From NCBI RefSeq assembly GCF_963583255.1, contig NC_084810.1, positions 11,305,853 through 11,369,852 of the forward strand: a DNA stretch of 64,000 nt, read 5' to 3'. Below are positions 11,177 to 22,838 of the stretch, in pieces (within the stretch, counting starts at the first letter, position 1; each line of letters opens with the position of its first letter). A model generated the notes under the pieces. It was given only the letters and a program-made list of their open reading frames with translations, was not told the origin of the DNA and searched no databases. The stretch is from Pyrus communis (taxonomy: Eukaryota > Streptophyta > Magnoliopsida > Rosales > Rosaceae). The position numbers and the translations under genes are program-made.

Positions 11177-13188
11177 TGGTGCGTGATTTATACGCACACA
11201 AATTAAACCCTCTTTTCGTCAAATTATAGTATATGTATAAGTAGGGATCGTTCTGGACCGGGGATTAGGAGGGATTGTTAATCACTTGGATTTGACTCAA
11301 AAACGTAAAAACGTAATAATAAACACTAAACTAGACTCAAAGAATGTAAAACTAAACTTTAAAACACTAAGACAAACCAAAGACTCAAAATGCTTTTAAA
11401 AACACAAACTAAAATGATTTCTAACTAAATTGACATTAAAGTAAAGGGGGATTTAAGTTTATACGAAAATTGAAATAACGAAACAAGTTAAATAAACTAG
11501 ACAGAATGTAATTATGGAATTGATGAAATAGAATGGATGAATGCTAGCTAAGGGGGTCATCTCCACATATGTTACACTTGCATAATAAAAAGATTTCCAA
11601 TTACATTTCAATAAATTATGAAACTCATCACCCCGGGTTAATTAGGTCCGCTTAAATTAACCGTCAAGTTTTCCTTAAGTTAATGAATTGGATGGGTTAG
11701 CGCAACGCAATTCACAACATTCTCCAAAAGTCCTTTACGTGAACAGCACAATAAAGATACAATCAAAGATCATTAAGCATTATGAAAACTATAAGTGTTG
11801 ACGAGGCATTCGTTACTATGATGAGCATGAAACTCGTGCCAAGAATTCATTTAACGCGATTGTTTATAAGCAACCTCCACTACTTGTGAATATAAGTTCA
11901 TAACGATTAGGTGAAAATCACTTATATTCTAGCGTCATATTCATGCATGAAAATTAAGCGCGCATTCTTAATAAACATACATAAATAAGTTATCAATCAA
12001 ACGGTTAAACAAATTGAATCAACAACTTATGAAATGCAATTAGAAGTAATCAAATCAAAATGCAAGCATAAACATATATTTCGAATCACCCCCTAGCTAA
12101 AGGGGGTTTAGTTTATTATAACTTTGAAATCAAAGAAATACCTAAACATTCCAACAACTCAAACTTGAATTGTATGAACGTTTAGGCACTCTTCTCTTCC
12201 ATTCCTCATACGTACAAACAAAGAGAATTGAATTTAAACATTGAAATCAAAGAAATACCTAAACATTCCAACAACTCAAACTTGAATTGTATGAACGTTT
12301 AGGCACTCTTCTCTTCCTCGTTGTTGTAGCACAAGGTCTAAGGATAGTTGGTTTGGGGGAATGGAAGTGTGGAATGGAGTGAGGAGTGATGGAAATGGAA
12401 AGATGGTTTTTGGATTCTAAGGGAGACTCACGGCTAAGAGAGAAAGGGATGTGTTTGTGGTGTGTTGTGTATGAAAATGAGATGTTTTTGAATGAATGAA
12501 TGCAAGGGTATTTATAGGAGTAGTGGAGGGAACATATGGCTATGTCATTTGTAGGTGAAGTAGGTGGATGTTGTAGGTGAAGTAGGTGGATGTTGTAGGT
12601 GAAGTAGGTGGATGTTATAGGTGAAGTAGGTGGATGTTGTAGGTGAAGTAGGTGGATGTTGTAGGTGATTATGAGTGATAAGTGATAAGTGTATGATATG
12701 TTAAGTGATAAGTTAATGATTATGATAAGTGATAAATGAATGTATGATATGATAAGTGGTGAATGATATGTGGTGAATGATAAGTGGTAGTGTTTAAGTA
12801 TTTAAAATAGGGAACAAAACCCTTCCTTGCATGGCAAGGAAGGGAGACACAAGGAAACACACGACAATGTCCTAAGGTTGCTAGGAATGTTGTTTTTGTG
12901 TTCTAAAATGCGTAGGAGTTTTCAATGATGCTCAAACATGAGGTCTTTTTAGGATTTAACTTTCCTACTTCAAGTCTTCAATTTCGTCCATCCTTTTGGC
13001 TCCAAGCATATGATATCCATTCCAATCTCTAATTTGCTCCAAAAGGCTCCAAAAGGCATCCTTTTGCATACTTTGCCCTTAGAACCTGAAAACACACAAA
13101 AGAAGCATAAAGAACTAAAATAACTAAAGAAACATAACGTAAATGTACGAGAACAAGCCATTTAAGTCGCATAAATATGCTCCTATCA
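11177..13188 (-). repeat. 3' LTR of the Tat-like element
   Basis: On minus this reads TGATAGGAGCATA...ATCACGCACCA. It repeats at 18180-20191 with a constant offset of 7,003 bp; in reading I found no difference and no indel. It contains a 22 bp minisatellite, a following (GATAAGT)-like imperfect array, and an internal duplication of about 100 bp around 12120-12320. Confidence 0.95.
12551..12660. repeat. Minisatellite, 5 x 22 bp, in the 3' LTR
   Basis: Five adjacent copies of GTAGGTGAAGTAGGTGGATG plus TT (22 bp period); one copy begins with A. The other LTR has the same array at 19554-19663. A looser array of GATAAGTG-like units follows to about 12790. Confidence 0.92.
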
Positions 13189-13203
13189 AATACCCCCACA
13201 CTT
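13189..13203 (-). other. Polypurine tract of the Tat-like element
   Basis: On the minus strand AAGTGTGGGGGTATT lies directly before the 3' LTR start TGATAGG. This is the expected position and composition of a Ty3/gypsy plus-strand primer. Confidence 0.85.
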
Positions 13204-13933
13204 AGCTTTTGCTAGTCCTCGAGCAAAACAGAAAAACAAAACAAAAAGAACAAAACACAACCTACACCTTCCAACAATCGTATCAGGGACTTCCAATGCA
13301 CATGACAAATTAAAAATCATTATTCTCACAGATTTGAGCCATCTTTACACTTAAGTACATTCTTACTCATAGTCACCACATACTAGTTCACAATTAAGCA
13401 TTTAAAACCATGTTTTGAATGTAGTAACATGCCTTAGAGAATTCCCTCAATTTCTTACTAGATGTACTCTCGTTTTTCACACAGATTTTCTGACTACACA
13501 CCCTACACTAGGTATATGTGAGAAGATTGATGTAAACATGTAGACGAACACTCACATATGTTATAATAAGGAAAGCATTTTCTGGAGTTAATAAGCATGT
13601 TTAGATATGATCTCATGAATGGAATGCTACTACTTAGACACGAGAACCAGTGACACCATAAGCCCATACCAAGTTCAAACTCCACAAATTGAAATACACA
13701 ACACTCAAGATAGAAGTCAAGGGTTGTAACGGGGCTTGGGGTATGTGGATAACAAAGAAGGGATATGGAAAACAAAGGTTTTTAAAGAAATAGTGAGCAA
13801 AGCATTTGAATCAACTTAGAATTCACTTTTGAATGAAAACTCAACTTTTGAACAAAAAGGGAGAGTTTAGACAATTTACACCCAGAATTGGTGTTTTGGA
13901 ACCTTTCTTCAATCACTTATTCTTTCATTTTTT

Positions 13934-13969
<36 letters not shown>

Positions 13970-15776
13970 TTTTTTTTTTTTATTGCATTTCTTTTGAATC
14001 TCAAAACATAAACACTTAAACATTCTCTCCCCCACACTTATTTTCTTTCATAATGTAACTCAAAAGGAATTCAATTAAGTCATGCTCACTATCTTTTAAG
14101 AACAAGGGTGGGGATTGTCCTAAACTAGGCTAGGTGAGGAAAATGTGGGTAAACAAAGAATAAAGGCTAAACAAGGCTCAACGGGGTTAAACTTACAACA
14201 TATACGAAGTATGGGAAGTAAGGCTATTTGGCTATGGTGGTGGTCACTACACAACTTCTTCTTGAATATGTGTTATGCAAATCAATAACATGCTTTGAAT
14301 GAAATGGGCATGAGTTCTAGCATTTAGTTCTATCATGATACAATTGCATTCTAAGTAGCAACCAAGCAAGGAATAATGAGATCATGCAACAACTTTAGAA
14401 AATAAAGAATCACAGAAAATAACTCTCCGAAGAAAGTAATGGCTCGAGTCTCACAGGGATGTAGCGTTTGTTTGAGTTTCTTCCTTCAAGCATGTTACAA
14501 AAACGAATTTTTCTTTTATGATTGCATGTGAAGTCATACATTATAACCATAACCAAGCATATACCAAGAGTAAATCAAACTTTTCTCTATGTTTATAACT
14601 CTTTCTAACCGTCATGCAATTATAAACCAAATCCTTATCATTGTGTTGGAAGGTACCCTAAGACACAAACACACAAAAACGACTTTTAAAACAACTCTTT
14701 TTGGGTTTTTCAAAACAATTTTTTTCAAATTTTTATGGGATTTTCGAATTATAAAACAAAACACACTAAAACACTCTAAAACAACTTAAAAACACCTTAA
14801 AACAGCAAGGAACAACATTAGAAGTTATGGTGGATAAAACCCTACGAATTTGCATCAAAACACTTTAGTTACCCCCCCCCCCCCCCCCCACACTTAAATC
14901 AAACATTGTCCTCAATGTTTTAAGCATAGATTCACACAAAACATAAGTAAACACACAAAAAGCAACTAAACATTTTAAACATGGCATAATGTAATTAACA
15001 AAAAGAAGAGTTTAGGGACGCAAATCTGGTTATGGAGTGTAAATTCCCTCTTCTCCTTGGTGATTGCATTGAGGCTTTGATCTTTGTGATTCCACAGGCT
15101 TACTCTTGAACTGGTTTCTGCCCATCGTTGATTTTCCTTTGTGCTACTTCTTGAACTGGGCAGCAGGATGGTTCTTTTGGTTTCCCCCGAAGGTCTGAGC
15201 TTCCTCCTGTTATCTGTTTCTTTGTTCAATCTTTGCAGGAGTGGTCCCTTCTCTGGAAGTGTATCAACCGTTGAAGATGACTACTCGAGAGCAACGCTAG
15301 GTAAGCAATCAGGAATAGATTCCAGGCAGTTGGCTCCAGATCGGAAGACTGACTCCAAGTGCCGGCTGATTGCTTCTTTTACTTTGCCATGCAAGTAAGA
15401 ACAAGGACAAAGAAAAAGACAGGGAAAGAGCATGATATGAGATACTTTTGCTTTTGACCTTGATGATATGAGATACCTTTGCTTTGAAGAAGCGGTGAAT
15501 GAATCAGCACATGCTTCAATCCGCCGTTTCCTCCTGGGTCATATGTACTCCAGGCATCTGGTATCATCTTTGGGGAAGAAGAAAGAATTGAGTATTTTGA
15601 AAGGCTTTGCTGGGAGTGCGCCCTCAGAGGTGAGGGAGAGTTGGGCATTTTCTTCAGGTTTGCCCTGCCATAAAAGACGAAGGTCGACATATATAGAGAT
15701 AATATCAAGTGGTGGTACTTTTTACCCTTGTCGACAAACGTTTTGATCCCGCAAATCCGGTTCTTTGAAATAGTGG
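13204..15776. other. Non-coding interior of the Tat-like element, 3' part
   Basis: No conserved retrotransposon domain is seen on either strand. The region holds a near-pure T tract (about 13926-13981) and a C run (about 14873-14889), both of which could block polymerases. Short ORFs (13503-13775 minus, 14975-15229 minus, 15141-15398 plus) show no recognisable motif. This is where an autonomous relative would carry pol or 3' untranslated sequence. Confidence 0.6.
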
Positions 15777-15864
15777 CGCCTCTTCGATCTTTGAATACGC
15801 CTCTTCGATTTCTGAGCAGGCGCCCCTTCGATTTCTGAACGACGCCCCTTCGCTTTCTGAACGA
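15777..15864 (+). repeat. Four imperfect 22-23 bp tandem repeats upstream of the antisense ORF
   Basis: Four successive units of the form CGCCCCTTCGATTTCTGAAC (about 22 bp), diverging toward the distal end, run directly into the first G-box. Their position 380-460 bp upstream of the antisense ATG suggests a role as promoter elements; that role is inference. Confidence 0.8.
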
Positions 15865-16123
15865 CACGTGGTAGTGCAGATGCGGCTCCTTTTGACAAAG
15901 CTGCACGTGTCTTCTGAAAAGCAGAGAAAGCGTCGCCGAACTTTGCGCTTGTCGGCTAAAGATGTGTAGATGCGATGATGGCCTCCACGTGTTTTCAGCT
16001 TTGTCAGAAATCTTTTGACAAAGTTGAACGCGTTTTCTTGAAAAGCCGAGGGGGCGTCGCCTAAATTACGCCGGAAAATTCGGCTCTTTGAATCGGTGGA
16101 CGCGTCGTCTTGGCTTTTTATAG
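15865..16123 (+). promoter_or_regulatory. Putative promoter of the antisense ORF: three G-boxes and a TATA box
   Basis: CACGTG occurs at 15865-15870, 15904-15909 and 15986-15991. A TATA-like TTTTTATAG lies at 16115-16123, about 120 bp before the ATG at 16242, which leaves room for a leader of roughly 90 nt. The G-boxes sit in two related longer repeats that also share GACAAAG and GCGTCGCC. G-boxes bind bZIP and bHLH factors in plants. Transcription itself is not shown by sequence. Confidence 0.65.
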
Positions 16124-16241
16124 AGCTATCAATCACCCCAACACACACACTCTGAAGATTTCCCATTCCTGAAACTCGACTCCGGCCCTTTGTGAAATTT
16201 TAACTCCATCCACCCCTTCTCTTTGAACACTTTTGAAAAAA

Positions 16242-16913
16242 ATGGCAAACTCATCGAACCTTAGCTTAGATTTGAGTCTCAGCAGCGATCCGGTTGCGCC
16301 CCGTCAAGGTAATGTATGGCGCCCTTCTTTTTTATCTTCTAACGGTCCTCTTTCAGGTGAAGACTCTGTGATGCAGGACGCCACAACAGCTACAATAGTA
16401 GCTAAAAACCTCCTTACTCCAAAAGATAGTAGGCTGCTGTCAGGACGGTCCGATGAGTTGGCCGTTCAAGAGTCCCTCGCACTTAGTGTTCAGTGTGCGA
16501 GTTCTGTGTCCAACATGGGCCAACGCCTGCTTGCTCGGTCCCGCCAAGTGGAATCGTTGATGGCAGAGGTGGAAAGACTTAAGCAAGAGATCCAGCAGCT
16601 TAAGTACGAGAATAGAAGTTTGCATGTGCTTACAAATAACTATTCGTCGGGGATGAAGAGGAAGCTTGATGAGCTGCAAGAATCTGAGGGTCGAATTCAC
16701 AGTGACCGTCAAAGGCTTGCGTCTTATCTCCAGAGGCACCTTTTTCCTGGGTCATCCAGCGCTTGGCCAAGTATTGAGGCCTGGAATGCTCTAGCTCCGA
16801 TGCCTTCCGCTCCGATGGCTTCCGCTCCGATGCCTCCCGCTTCTATGCCTCCCGCTTCTATGCCTTCCGCTTCTGTGCCTCGTAGTGGGGCTTCACGCAA
16901 ACAACCTTTGTGA
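16242..16913 (+). CDS. Antisense ORF of the Tat-like element, unknown function, LxLxL motif and coiled coil
   Basis: A 223-residue ORF on the strand opposite to gag. I chose the ATG at 16242 (AAAAATGGC context); a longer frame reaches 16233 only through a TTG. The N-terminus reads MANSSNLSLDLSLSSDP, which contains LxLxL, the core of the plant EAR repression motif. Roughly residues 90-165 are charged and heptad-like (SRQVESLMAEVERLKQEIQQ), predicting a coiled coil. The C-terminus (about 183-213) is a run of A/S/P-M-P-P units encoded by short DNA repeats. No catalytic motif is seen. Extra antisense ORFs between pol and LTR are known in Tat-lineage elements such as Retand; homology to those is inference. 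The frame is intact, as expected for a young insertion. Confidence 0.7.
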   Translation: MANSSNLSLDLSLSSDPVAPRQGNVWRPSFLSSNGPLSGEDSVMQDATTATIVAKNLLTPKDSRLLSGRSDELAVQESLALSVQCASSVSNMGQRLLARSRQVESLMAEVERLKQEIQQLKYENRSLHVLTNNYSSGMKRKLDELQESEGRIHSDRQRLASYLQRHLFPGSSSAWPSIEAWNALAPMPSAPMASAPMPPASMPPASMPSASVPRSGASRKQPL

Positions 16914-16941
16914 AGCTCCACCTTTCTCCATGTTTAGTATC

Positions 16942-16984
16942 TTTCTTTTTTTTTTTTTTTTTTTTTTTTTATTTTTTTTTTTTA
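16942..16984. repeat. T-rich homopolymer between antisense ORF and gag
   Basis: About 40 nearly pure T residues, broken by one A, lie just past the antisense ORF stop. They fall between the convergent 3' ends of the antisense ORF and the gag remnant. Confidence 0.85.
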
Positions 16985-16999
16985 TTAACATAAATAAAA

Positions 17000-18175
17000 T
17001 CAAACGGCATGAAATTGGTCCTTGAATGGAAGGTGATACTTGAAGTGAACCGGCAGTGGTTTGAATTCTAGTGTAGGTGCCTGATTCAAAAAAAATAGCA
17101 AGTTAGTATAAAATCTAATGGAATTTGGAAAAAAAAACTTACTTGTTTTGTCCGATAAGAACTCAATGACAAACACCACTCCTTTGAAAGTTTCAGGGAT
17201 ATTGGATTTGGCCAGATTGCAAGTGATGGTTATGACTTGTCCAATGTCATCAAATTTAACTTCTTTGGATTTTGTGGTTTCAAGAACGTCCTCTTTGATG
17301 AATTCATGACATTCCTTACTTGTCACCTTTGGAAGGGCTTCCAAGATGTCTTTTTCACCTTCTTCTTCCTTGGAAGTCATGAATCTTGGAACAGGGTTAA
17401 AAATAATGAAATTTGGAACAACCATACCTGTATTAGATGGCATAGGAGCAATAGGTGCCTCCGGTAAAGGTGTTTCCACCCTTTCCGTGGGTTGGGTGTA
17501 TTCCTCTTCCTTGTGATTTGATTTTGATGGTTGAGGGTCCGTTCCAACCTCCTTGTCACTTCTCAACATGATTTCCTTGGCAGTTTCAAATTCTCCCTTC
17601 GGATTTGCAATGGTTGAACTAGGGAGTTCGCCTTGGTCTCGAAACTGTCCTACGAACTCCGCGATCTGCCCAATTTGCTTATCCAAGTGGTCCAACCTTT
17701 GTGGTGGCTGCATAGGCGTTGAATAGAACTCCTCATATGGCTGCCAATATCCTTCTTGTTGAGCCTCATTGTCTTGAATTTGTGAGCCCTGCACCAAACA
17801 AATTAATTCATTAAGCTTTTGATTATAATCTATTGACGAACTTGAGTTTGGTTGGGCATATTGAATATGAGGTTGTGGTGGCTGCCAATATCCTCCTTGT
17901 TGAGCATTTTGAGGTTCCCACCACATAGAGTTTGAATGATCACTCCAATCCGAATTGTAAGTATTGGAAAACACGTTATTCCTTGATTGAAGATTAGATA
18001 TATCAACTCTTTGCATTTGGGACCTTTCCATGAGCTGTGACAAAAGAGAAGCGTTATCAAGTGCCATGTTGTTCTTAACAAACAAAACACAAATAAAAAC
18101 TAAATCTAAAAGACAATACAGAAACAAACAATCCAAGGGATTAGCAAATTTTCTAATCCCCGGCAACGGCGCCAA
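17000..18175 (-). CDS. Truncated gag polyprotein of the Tat-like element
   Basis: An open frame of 391 codons. The first 36 codons overlap the PBS side and look like leader, so gag probably begins at 18067 (MALDNASLL, 355 aa). It contains HLDKQIGQIAEFVGQFRDQG followed by LPSSTIANPKG and a K/LRSDKEV block, typical of the Athila/Tat gag C-terminus. It ends near LEFKPLPVHFKYHL, matching the gag-pol linker (KPLPxHLKY) just before protease and RT. The central retrotransposon gag domain and a CCHC zinc knuckle are not visible. Two YWQP-type repeats (GGYWQPPQP, EGYWQPYEE) occur. In intact elements gag forms the particle that packages RNA; this shortened version is unlikely to do so alone. Confidence 0.8.
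   Translation of the reverse strand: MAPLPGIRKFANPLDCLFLYCLLDLVFICVLFVKNNMALDNASLLSQLMERSQMQRVDISNLQSRNNVFSNTYNSDWSDHSNSMWWEPQNAQQGGYWQPPQPHIQYAQPNSSSSIDYNQKLNELICLVQGSQIQDNEAQQEGYWQPYEEFYSTPMQPPQRLDHLDKQIGQIAEFVGQFRDQGELPSSTIANPKGEFETAKEIMLRSDKEVGTDPQPSKSNHKEEEYTQPTERVETPLPEAPIAPMPSNTGMVVPNFIIFNPVPRFMTSKEEEGEKDILEALPKVTSKECHEFIKEDVLETTKSKEVKFDDIGQVITITCNLAKSNIPETFKGVVFVIEFLSDKTSKFFFPNSIRFYTNLLFFLNQAPTLEFKPLPVHFKYHLPFKDQFHAV
18157..18174 (-). other. Primer binding site of the Tat-like element
   Basis: Minus strand reads TGGCGCCGTTGCCGGGGA, two or three bases past the LTR end. This PBS is characteristic of plant Tat/Athila Ty3/gypsy elements and sets the 5' end at the right-hand LTR. Confidence 0.92.
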
Positions 18176-18179
18176 AATT

Positions 18180-20191
18180 TGGTGCGTGATTTATACGCAC
18201 ACAAATTAAACCCTCTTTTCGTCAAATTATAGTATATGTATAAGTAGGGATCGTTCTGGACCGGGGATTAGGAGGGATTGTTAATCACTTGGATTTGACT
18301 CAAAAACGTAAAAACGTAATAATAAACACTAAACTAGACTCAAAGAATGTAAAACTAAACTTTAAAACACTAAGACAAACCAAAGACTCAAAATGCTTTT
18401 AAAAACACAAACTAAAATGATTTCTAACTAAATTGACATTAAAGTAAAGGGGGATTTAAGTTTATACGAAAATTGAAATAACGAAACAAGTTAAATAAAC
18501 TAGACAGAATGTAATTATGGAATTGATGAAATAGAATGGATGAATGCTAGCTAAGGGGGTCATCTCCACATATGTTACACTTGCATAATAAAAAGATTTC
18601 CAATTACATTTCAATAAATTATGAAACTCATCACCCCGGGTTAATTAGGTCCGCTTAAATTAACCGTCAAGTTTTCCTTAAGTTAATGAATTGGATGGGT
18701 TAGCGCAACGCAATTCACAACATTCTCCAAAAGTCCTTTACGTGAACAGCACAATAAAGATACAATCAAAGATCATTAAGCATTATGAAAACTATAAGTG
18801 TTGACGAGGCATTCGTTACTATGATGAGCATGAAACTCGTGCCAAGAATTCATTTAACGCGATTGTTTATAAGCAACCTCCACTACTTGTGAATATAAGT
18901 TCATAACGATTAGGTGAAAATCACTTATATTCTAGCGTCATATTCATGCATGAAAATTAAGCGCGCATTCTTAATAAACATACATAAATAAGTTATCAAT
19001 CAAACGGTTAAACAAATTGAATCAACAACTTATGAAATGCAATTAGAAGTAATCAAATCAAAATGCAAGCATAAACATATATTTCGAATCACCCCCTAGC
19101 TAAAGGGGGTTTAGTTTATTATAACTTTGAAATCAAAGAAATACCTAAACATTCCAACAACTCAAACTTGAATTGTATGAACGTTTAGGCACTCTTCTCT
19201 TCCATTCCTCATACGTACAAACAAAGAGAATTGAATTTAAACATTGAAATCAAAGAAATACCTAAACATTCCAACAACTCAAACTTGAATTGTATGAACG
19301 TTTAGGCACTCTTCTCTTCCTCGTTGTTGTAGCACAAGGTCTAAGGATAGTTGGTTTGGGGGAATGGAAGTGTGGAATGGAGTGAGGAGTGATGGAAATG
19401 GAAAGATGGTTTTTGGATTCTAAGGGAGACTCACGGCTAAGAGAGAAAGGGATGTGTTTGTGGTGTGTTGTGTATGAAAATGAGATGTTTTTGAATGAAT
19501 GAATGCAAGGGTATTTATAGGAGTAGTGGAGGGAACATATGGCTATGTCATTTGTAGGTGAAGTAGGTGGATGTTGTAGGTGAAGTAGGTGGATGTTGTA
19601 GGTGAAGTAGGTGGATGTTATAGGTGAAGTAGGTGGATGTTGTAGGTGAAGTAGGTGGATGTTGTAGGTGATTATGAGTGATAAGTGATAAGTGTATGAT
19701 ATGTTAAGTGATAAGTTAATGATTATGATAAGTGATAAATGAATGTATGATATGATAAGTGGTGAATGATATGTGGTGAATGATAAGTGGTAGTGTTTAA
19801 GTATTTAAAATAGGGAACAAAACCCTTCCTTGCATGGCAAGGAAGGGAGACACAAGGAAACACACGACAATGTCCTAAGGTTGCTAGGAATGTTGTTTTT
19901 GTGTTCTAAAATGCGTAGGAGTTTTCAATGATGCTCAAACATGAGGTCTTTTTAGGATTTAACTTTCCTACTTCAAGTCTTCAATTTCGTCCATCCTTTT
20001 GGCTCCAAGCATATGATATCCATTCCAATCTCTAATTTGCTCCAAAAGGCTCCAAAAGGCATCCTTTTGCATACTTTGCCCTTAGAACCTGAAAACACAC
20101 AAAAGAAGCATAAAGAACTAAAATAACTAAAGAAACATAACGTAAATGTACGAGAACAAGCCATTTAAGTCGCATAAATATGCTCCTATCA
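18180..20191 (-). repeat. 5' LTR of the Tat-like element
   Basis: 2,012 bp, same length and apparently the same sequence as 11177-13188. It contains the 22 bp minisatellite at 19554-19663. A 63-codon ORF (19973-20164, minus) near the LTR start is repeated exactly in the other LTR and has no recognisable domain. Confidence 0.95.
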
Positions 20192-20461
20192 ACCCATTAG
20201 TAATTACCTTGGTCCACCCCACCATAGGAGGTTTTCAGACAATAGGGATGAAACGCAGGGCAGTAGACAACAAAGAAGAAACACCTAAAATCTGAAAAAT
20301 AGGAGGACTTGACGCAAAAGGAACCGAAGAAAAAACCGAAGAGGCAAATTCTCTGGAACACAAAAAAATACTAGCCTTGGCATGAGAGATACATAGCTTA
20401 GCACCCTCAAAACGGATCTTGTTTCGTACAGACCCTAAATACCAGCTCAAAAACTCATGAT
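20192..20461 (-). pseudogene. LINE RNase H-like domain, segment 1 (5' side)
   Basis: The minus strand encodes SWYLGSVRNKIRFEGAKLC... leading to WKPPMVGWTKVITNG. This is the linker and first strand of the plant LINE RNase H domain (typically WxPPxxGWxKxNxDG). The frame is broken at the ACCCA target duplication and resumes at 11176. Upstream RT and endonuclease regions are absent, so the copy was 5'-truncated at about 20461. Confidence 0.8.
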
Positions 20462-21581
<1,120 letters not shown>

Positions 21582-21789
21582 TTATATTCAATACTCTGAG
21601 CATAGATTCTCAAATCATACCTTATAATATTCCTTTTTTACCAAATATAAAGTTCTTTGTTGTACACTCACATGCCTTTATAAATAAGTTAATGATCCCA
21701 ACAATACATGCATGTGCCCTAGGTGGAGCATGGTCTTATTGTATTGTCAAATGATGATAAATTAGTAAAGACTACCATATAAAAAAATT

Positions 21790-22610
21790 CCATTTGGTCG
21801 AATTCAATGAACTCACTCTCTATTGAGTACCTACACATTTGTCTTGGTGTTCTTTGCATGAATGACTCTAGACTAGTCATTCTCTAAAGTGAGAGAGCAT
21901 ATTATGAACTGATTTTTGGAATCAAATTTTTGCACATCCATGTGTGGAAGAACAATTGCTAGAATCCTACGAGACAAACAAAAAATTGTAAAACAACCTA
22001 GGCACCGTATGGTACCGGCCAAGAACTCTCTAATGGTCAAGTTAGTAAAGTCTTTTAGAACTCCAACGATGATAGAGAGCGATAGTATGTGATACTTTTA
22101 ATATGAACCCTAAGGGTGGATTTATACTAGTTCATATAGGATCCTTGTTAGGATAGTAACCCTTATTAAATCGGGTTTAGAGGAAACATAGATTTCCTTC
22201 TTATTATGATTGTGATTTCTTGCAGAGTATGCCAATCCTATAGAAATTTTCAAGGTATACACTATACACTCTAATTGGAACTTAATTAAGTTTCCCTTTT
22301 GAGGAACAAGATGGTCTTTCTGGATAAGACAAATCCTGCCCATGGATAAGGGCTCATCATAATGACTTGCTGCATAGTCCGTTACAATATATTCAAACGG
22401 GACTATACAACCCGTTAGGAAGCTTATATATGTCACTTTGGTCATTTTGGCCACCTAGATCCAATAGTCTGAAAATTCACGGTTCCACACTCTTCTTAGT
22501 AGATTGTCAATGCTAATTGGTAATCTTATGATCATAAACATTCATGATATGTATATGAAAAAAAAGCTTAATAAATCTAACTTCTTTATATCTTGTTGAT
22601 GTACAAAATC
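21790..22610 (-). repeat. Diverged copia LTR fragment split by an insertion
   Basis: 21796-21920 resembles the copia LTR at 100-205 (ACTCACTCTCTATTGAGTAC; GACTAGTCATTCTC). 22493-22600 resembles the next part of that LTR (GTCAATGCTAATTGG; AATCTAACTTCTTTA). About 570 bp of unrelated sequence lies between. I could not find clean ends or a TSD for the inserted piece, which may be part of another LTR. ORF 22122-22454 lies in it without a recognised domain. Confidence 0.65.
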
Positions 22611-22838
22611 AGGTTGATTTTAGATCAACTTAGATCCGACCCTAAATTACATAAACATACAAAAACACATGATGTATTGTGGTTGACATCGAGTTTTCTA
22701 CCTCCATTTTTCTTCCATTTTTAAGTATCATATTGTAAGTTCAATTTCGACATGCTTGATATCAAATTGCTATCGCTGTTTTAGGATTAATGAATAAATA
22801 ACAAAGAAAAAGAAATTGGCACTCCATCTTTTTGGGTT
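22611..22838. other. Unassigned intergenic sequence
   Basis: AT-rich; no coding, RNA or repeat signature recognised between the copia LTR fragment and repeat copy B. Confidence 0.5.

Larger units (their letters stand above)
11177..20191 (-). mobile_element. Young non-autonomous Ty3/gypsy (Tat/Athila-like) element with an antisense ORF
   Basis: This 9,015 bp element has a perfect 5 bp target duplication ACCCA (11172-11176 and 20192-20196). Its two LTRs are of equal length, 2,012 bp (11177-13188 and 18180-20191). PBS, gag remnant and PPT all lie on the minus strand. The only sense coding region is a truncated gag (17000-18067 or 18175); protease, reverse transcriptase, RNase H and integrase are absent. 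The 13.2-17.0 kb interior instead carries a plus-strand ORF (16242-16913) with a promoter-like region. Transposition would need proteins from a related autonomous element. It sits inside a LINE remnant. A solo LTR of the same family lies at 48394-50420. Confidence 0.93.

Noticed and set aside
15379..16166. Minus-strand ORFs of 175 and 153 codons
   Set aside because: They overlap the tandem repeats, G-boxes and TATA region upstream of the antisense ORF; repetitive translations (RNRRG, KIEEA) come from the 22 bp units, with no domain.
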